From the NCBI GenBank assembly GCA_009760855.2, contig WPIO01000264.1:1-64000 (forward strand): 64,000 bases of DNA, given 5' to 3'. The DNA comes from Cristatella mucedo (Eukaryota; Bryozoa; Phylactolaemata; Cristatellidae). The notes beneath the pieces were generated by a model. It saw only the letters and a list, made by a program, of their open reading frames with translations, searched no databases and was not told the DNA's origin. The translations under genes and the position numbers were made by a program. Shown one piece after another: positions 62,331-64,000 of this stretch (positions are counted from its first letter, which is position 1; each line of letters opens with the position of its first letter).

Positions 62331-64000
62331 TTATGATCTCCACTGCTACGTTGGTTTTAACCTTCTCACACCTTCTGGTCGAATTAATTACCAGCTTCGC
62401 GGGTGCTTTTTCTGAGCTTCCTTTGTTGGCTAGCCATCTACGACTGATTGCTAACTCTTTTATCGCAGTTTCACGGTGCTCCATTTGCTTGGACTACAAC
62501 GTTCGCCTCTCTGACCTCATTGTCTCCCCTGTCAGCTATCGAGCTACGTTCGGTGCATCGTTTATTTGTACCCTTTAAGAAGAAATGAATTGAAAAACCT
62601 TCAGTGATCGCCCTTCTATCACGCAAGCCCTAAAATATTGACCTGGCTTTTGACTGATTCGCTATCGAATTTGACCAGTCTTGTATTAAGTCTCAGCTAC
62701 AGAGATATCAAATCGGGTTGGCTTGCCCGTAGCCTCTTCAACGCTCTGTTTTCTCGTTCCCAACTGTTTTGCGACTTTTACCTTGCAAGAATTCATTCAT
62801 TTGGGTTGTCAGAGGCAGCTATAATCTCGGGATATGATACTGTTTTTAGAATGATGGCCTAAGAAATGTAATATGCTTTATTGCATGCTTGTCGACGCCT
62901 GATCCTAAAGTGACCACATAATATGGTTATTGATTCTCTTGGTGCCACAATAAAATCCACTTGATAGTGATTTACCTCTTTTAAGTTGATGTACAGCTGA
63001 CGCTTTATTTCTCTTCCACATTATGTCATTTTCCCCAGCTTAAGAAACAAATCCAGTTCGTTTACCGTAAGAAGAATTATCCTTTAAACTTAAATATGAA
63101 AGGTAAACGTCGACCATTCAACTCAAGCATCATAAAAATACTGTGCATATTTTACAATGTTCGAGCTATCCTGTTTTAAAGTGAATCTACTCGTGCTCAA
63201 TTAATTTTACAGCGATTTCTCGCTAGAGAACTTAAATTGAGAATTGCCAATATTTATCAAACAAATGTTTCATAAAATGTGCCTCATCCTTTGGTATATT
63301 ATCCATCAAAACTTACTACAGAGCCACGTTAAGATAAGCACTCATTGATCCTAGTATTATGTTGTAGAAAGAAGTACGCGTATTGTGATTTTAAAATGGC
63401 CTCCTCTTTCAGTGCAGGTGGGACTCCAAGCCTAGATCTTAAAAGTTTAGATTTTTCTTTCGATAGCTAATGCTTTGAATTCATCAGAGGTATTATTGTC
63501 GGTCTGTTAAGTAAGTCTCCTGCATCATTTACGGAGTAAATAATTAGTCACTGAACAGATTTACAACTTGTCAATCTTGCGACATGGCATTGCAAAAAAT
63601 GTCTCTTCTTCAAAATCCTAAGCCTCAATGAGTGAAATAAATGTCTAGTTTTATTAAATTTTCAAAAACGTTAGTTTAAAATCAAAATCTTCAATATTAT
63701 TTACATCATATGCCTCGTAAATATCTTAACCAAGACATTCAACATAGTGTTGCTCAATAGCTTGTAGTTCAGCTAGGAATCTAGAAAAAAGGAAAAAGCT
63801 GAAATGCTCTGCAATCTACCTGAGTAAAACCAGATTGTGCATATTAAGGGAAAACTTAGCATTTTTCTGAAAAAATTGCTAGTGTCCAGTAGCAAAAGTT
63901 TAGTAGAAACATATGTAATGGTCTTATATTATTATGATTGTGTTCCATTTAGTAATGGTCACGGCACAATAAATGATCAAGCAACAAGATTTGTAATTAT
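62331..64000. other. Right edge, unannotated
   Basis: Several short open frames at 62333..62862, none with recognisable content. The rest is AT-rich with nothing supported. Confidence 0.35.

Noticed and set aside
62333-62862. Overlapping short frames near the right edge checked as C-terminal exons of a third DBH-like gene
   Set aside because: No match to the tail exons or copper motifs.

Overview
This window looks like animal (metazoan) nuclear DNA. It has long introns with canonical GT..AG borders, many degenerate non-LTR retrotransposons, tRNA-derived SINEs and long (TA)n, (AC)n and (GA)n microsatellites, and no bacterial-style operons. The clade cannot be fixed from the sequence; an invertebrate is likely because the LINEs are of the CR1/L2 type common in marine invertebrates. 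The one real protein-coding gene found is on the minus strand. By tracing splice sites and reading phase I assembled 14 exons between 55994 (ATG) and 3905 (stop). They give one open reading frame of 613 codons encoding a copper type II, ascorbate-dependent monooxygenase of the DBH/MOXD1 family. The product has a signal peptide, a DOMON domain, both Cu2-monooxygenase domains with all six expected copper ligands, and a Ser/Thr-rich stalk ending in a hydrophobic C-terminal anchor. Layout, minus strand from right to left: a TATA box at about 56040, exon 1 at 55.9 kb, DOMON exons at 47.4, 45.8 and 38.7 kb, N-terminal copper-domain exons at 38.5, 34.4 and 24.5 kb, a bridging exon at 19.4 kb, C-terminal copper-domain exons at 14.4, 14.2, 11.4 and 11.1 kb, and tail exons at 4.2 and 4.0 kb. 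About 2.6 kb past the stop, a second copy of exon 1 (1176..1260, 76 of 85 bases identical, same donor) begins a paralogous gene that runs off the left edge. The two exon 1 copies lie in homologous blocks of about 1 kb (about 855..2293 and 55615..56662) that include the promoter. The window therefore holds one full gene and the start of the next in a head-to-tail tandem pair or array. The introns (79 bp to 9.8 kb) are filled with mobile DNA. LINE-A ends in ACATT-type repeats. LINE-B ends in ATT repeats after a conserved hairpin tail. SINE-1 is tRNA-derived and shares the LINE-B tail. SINE-2 has a perfect B-box. There is also a foldback element with nested palindromes at 45395..45616. LINE-A copies repeatedly sit in or against LINE-B copies. 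No intact autonomous element is present; the best is a LINE-B copy at 39598..42346 with two apparent frameshifts and a 5' truncation. No rRNA gene, genuine tRNA gene or CRISPR array was seen.
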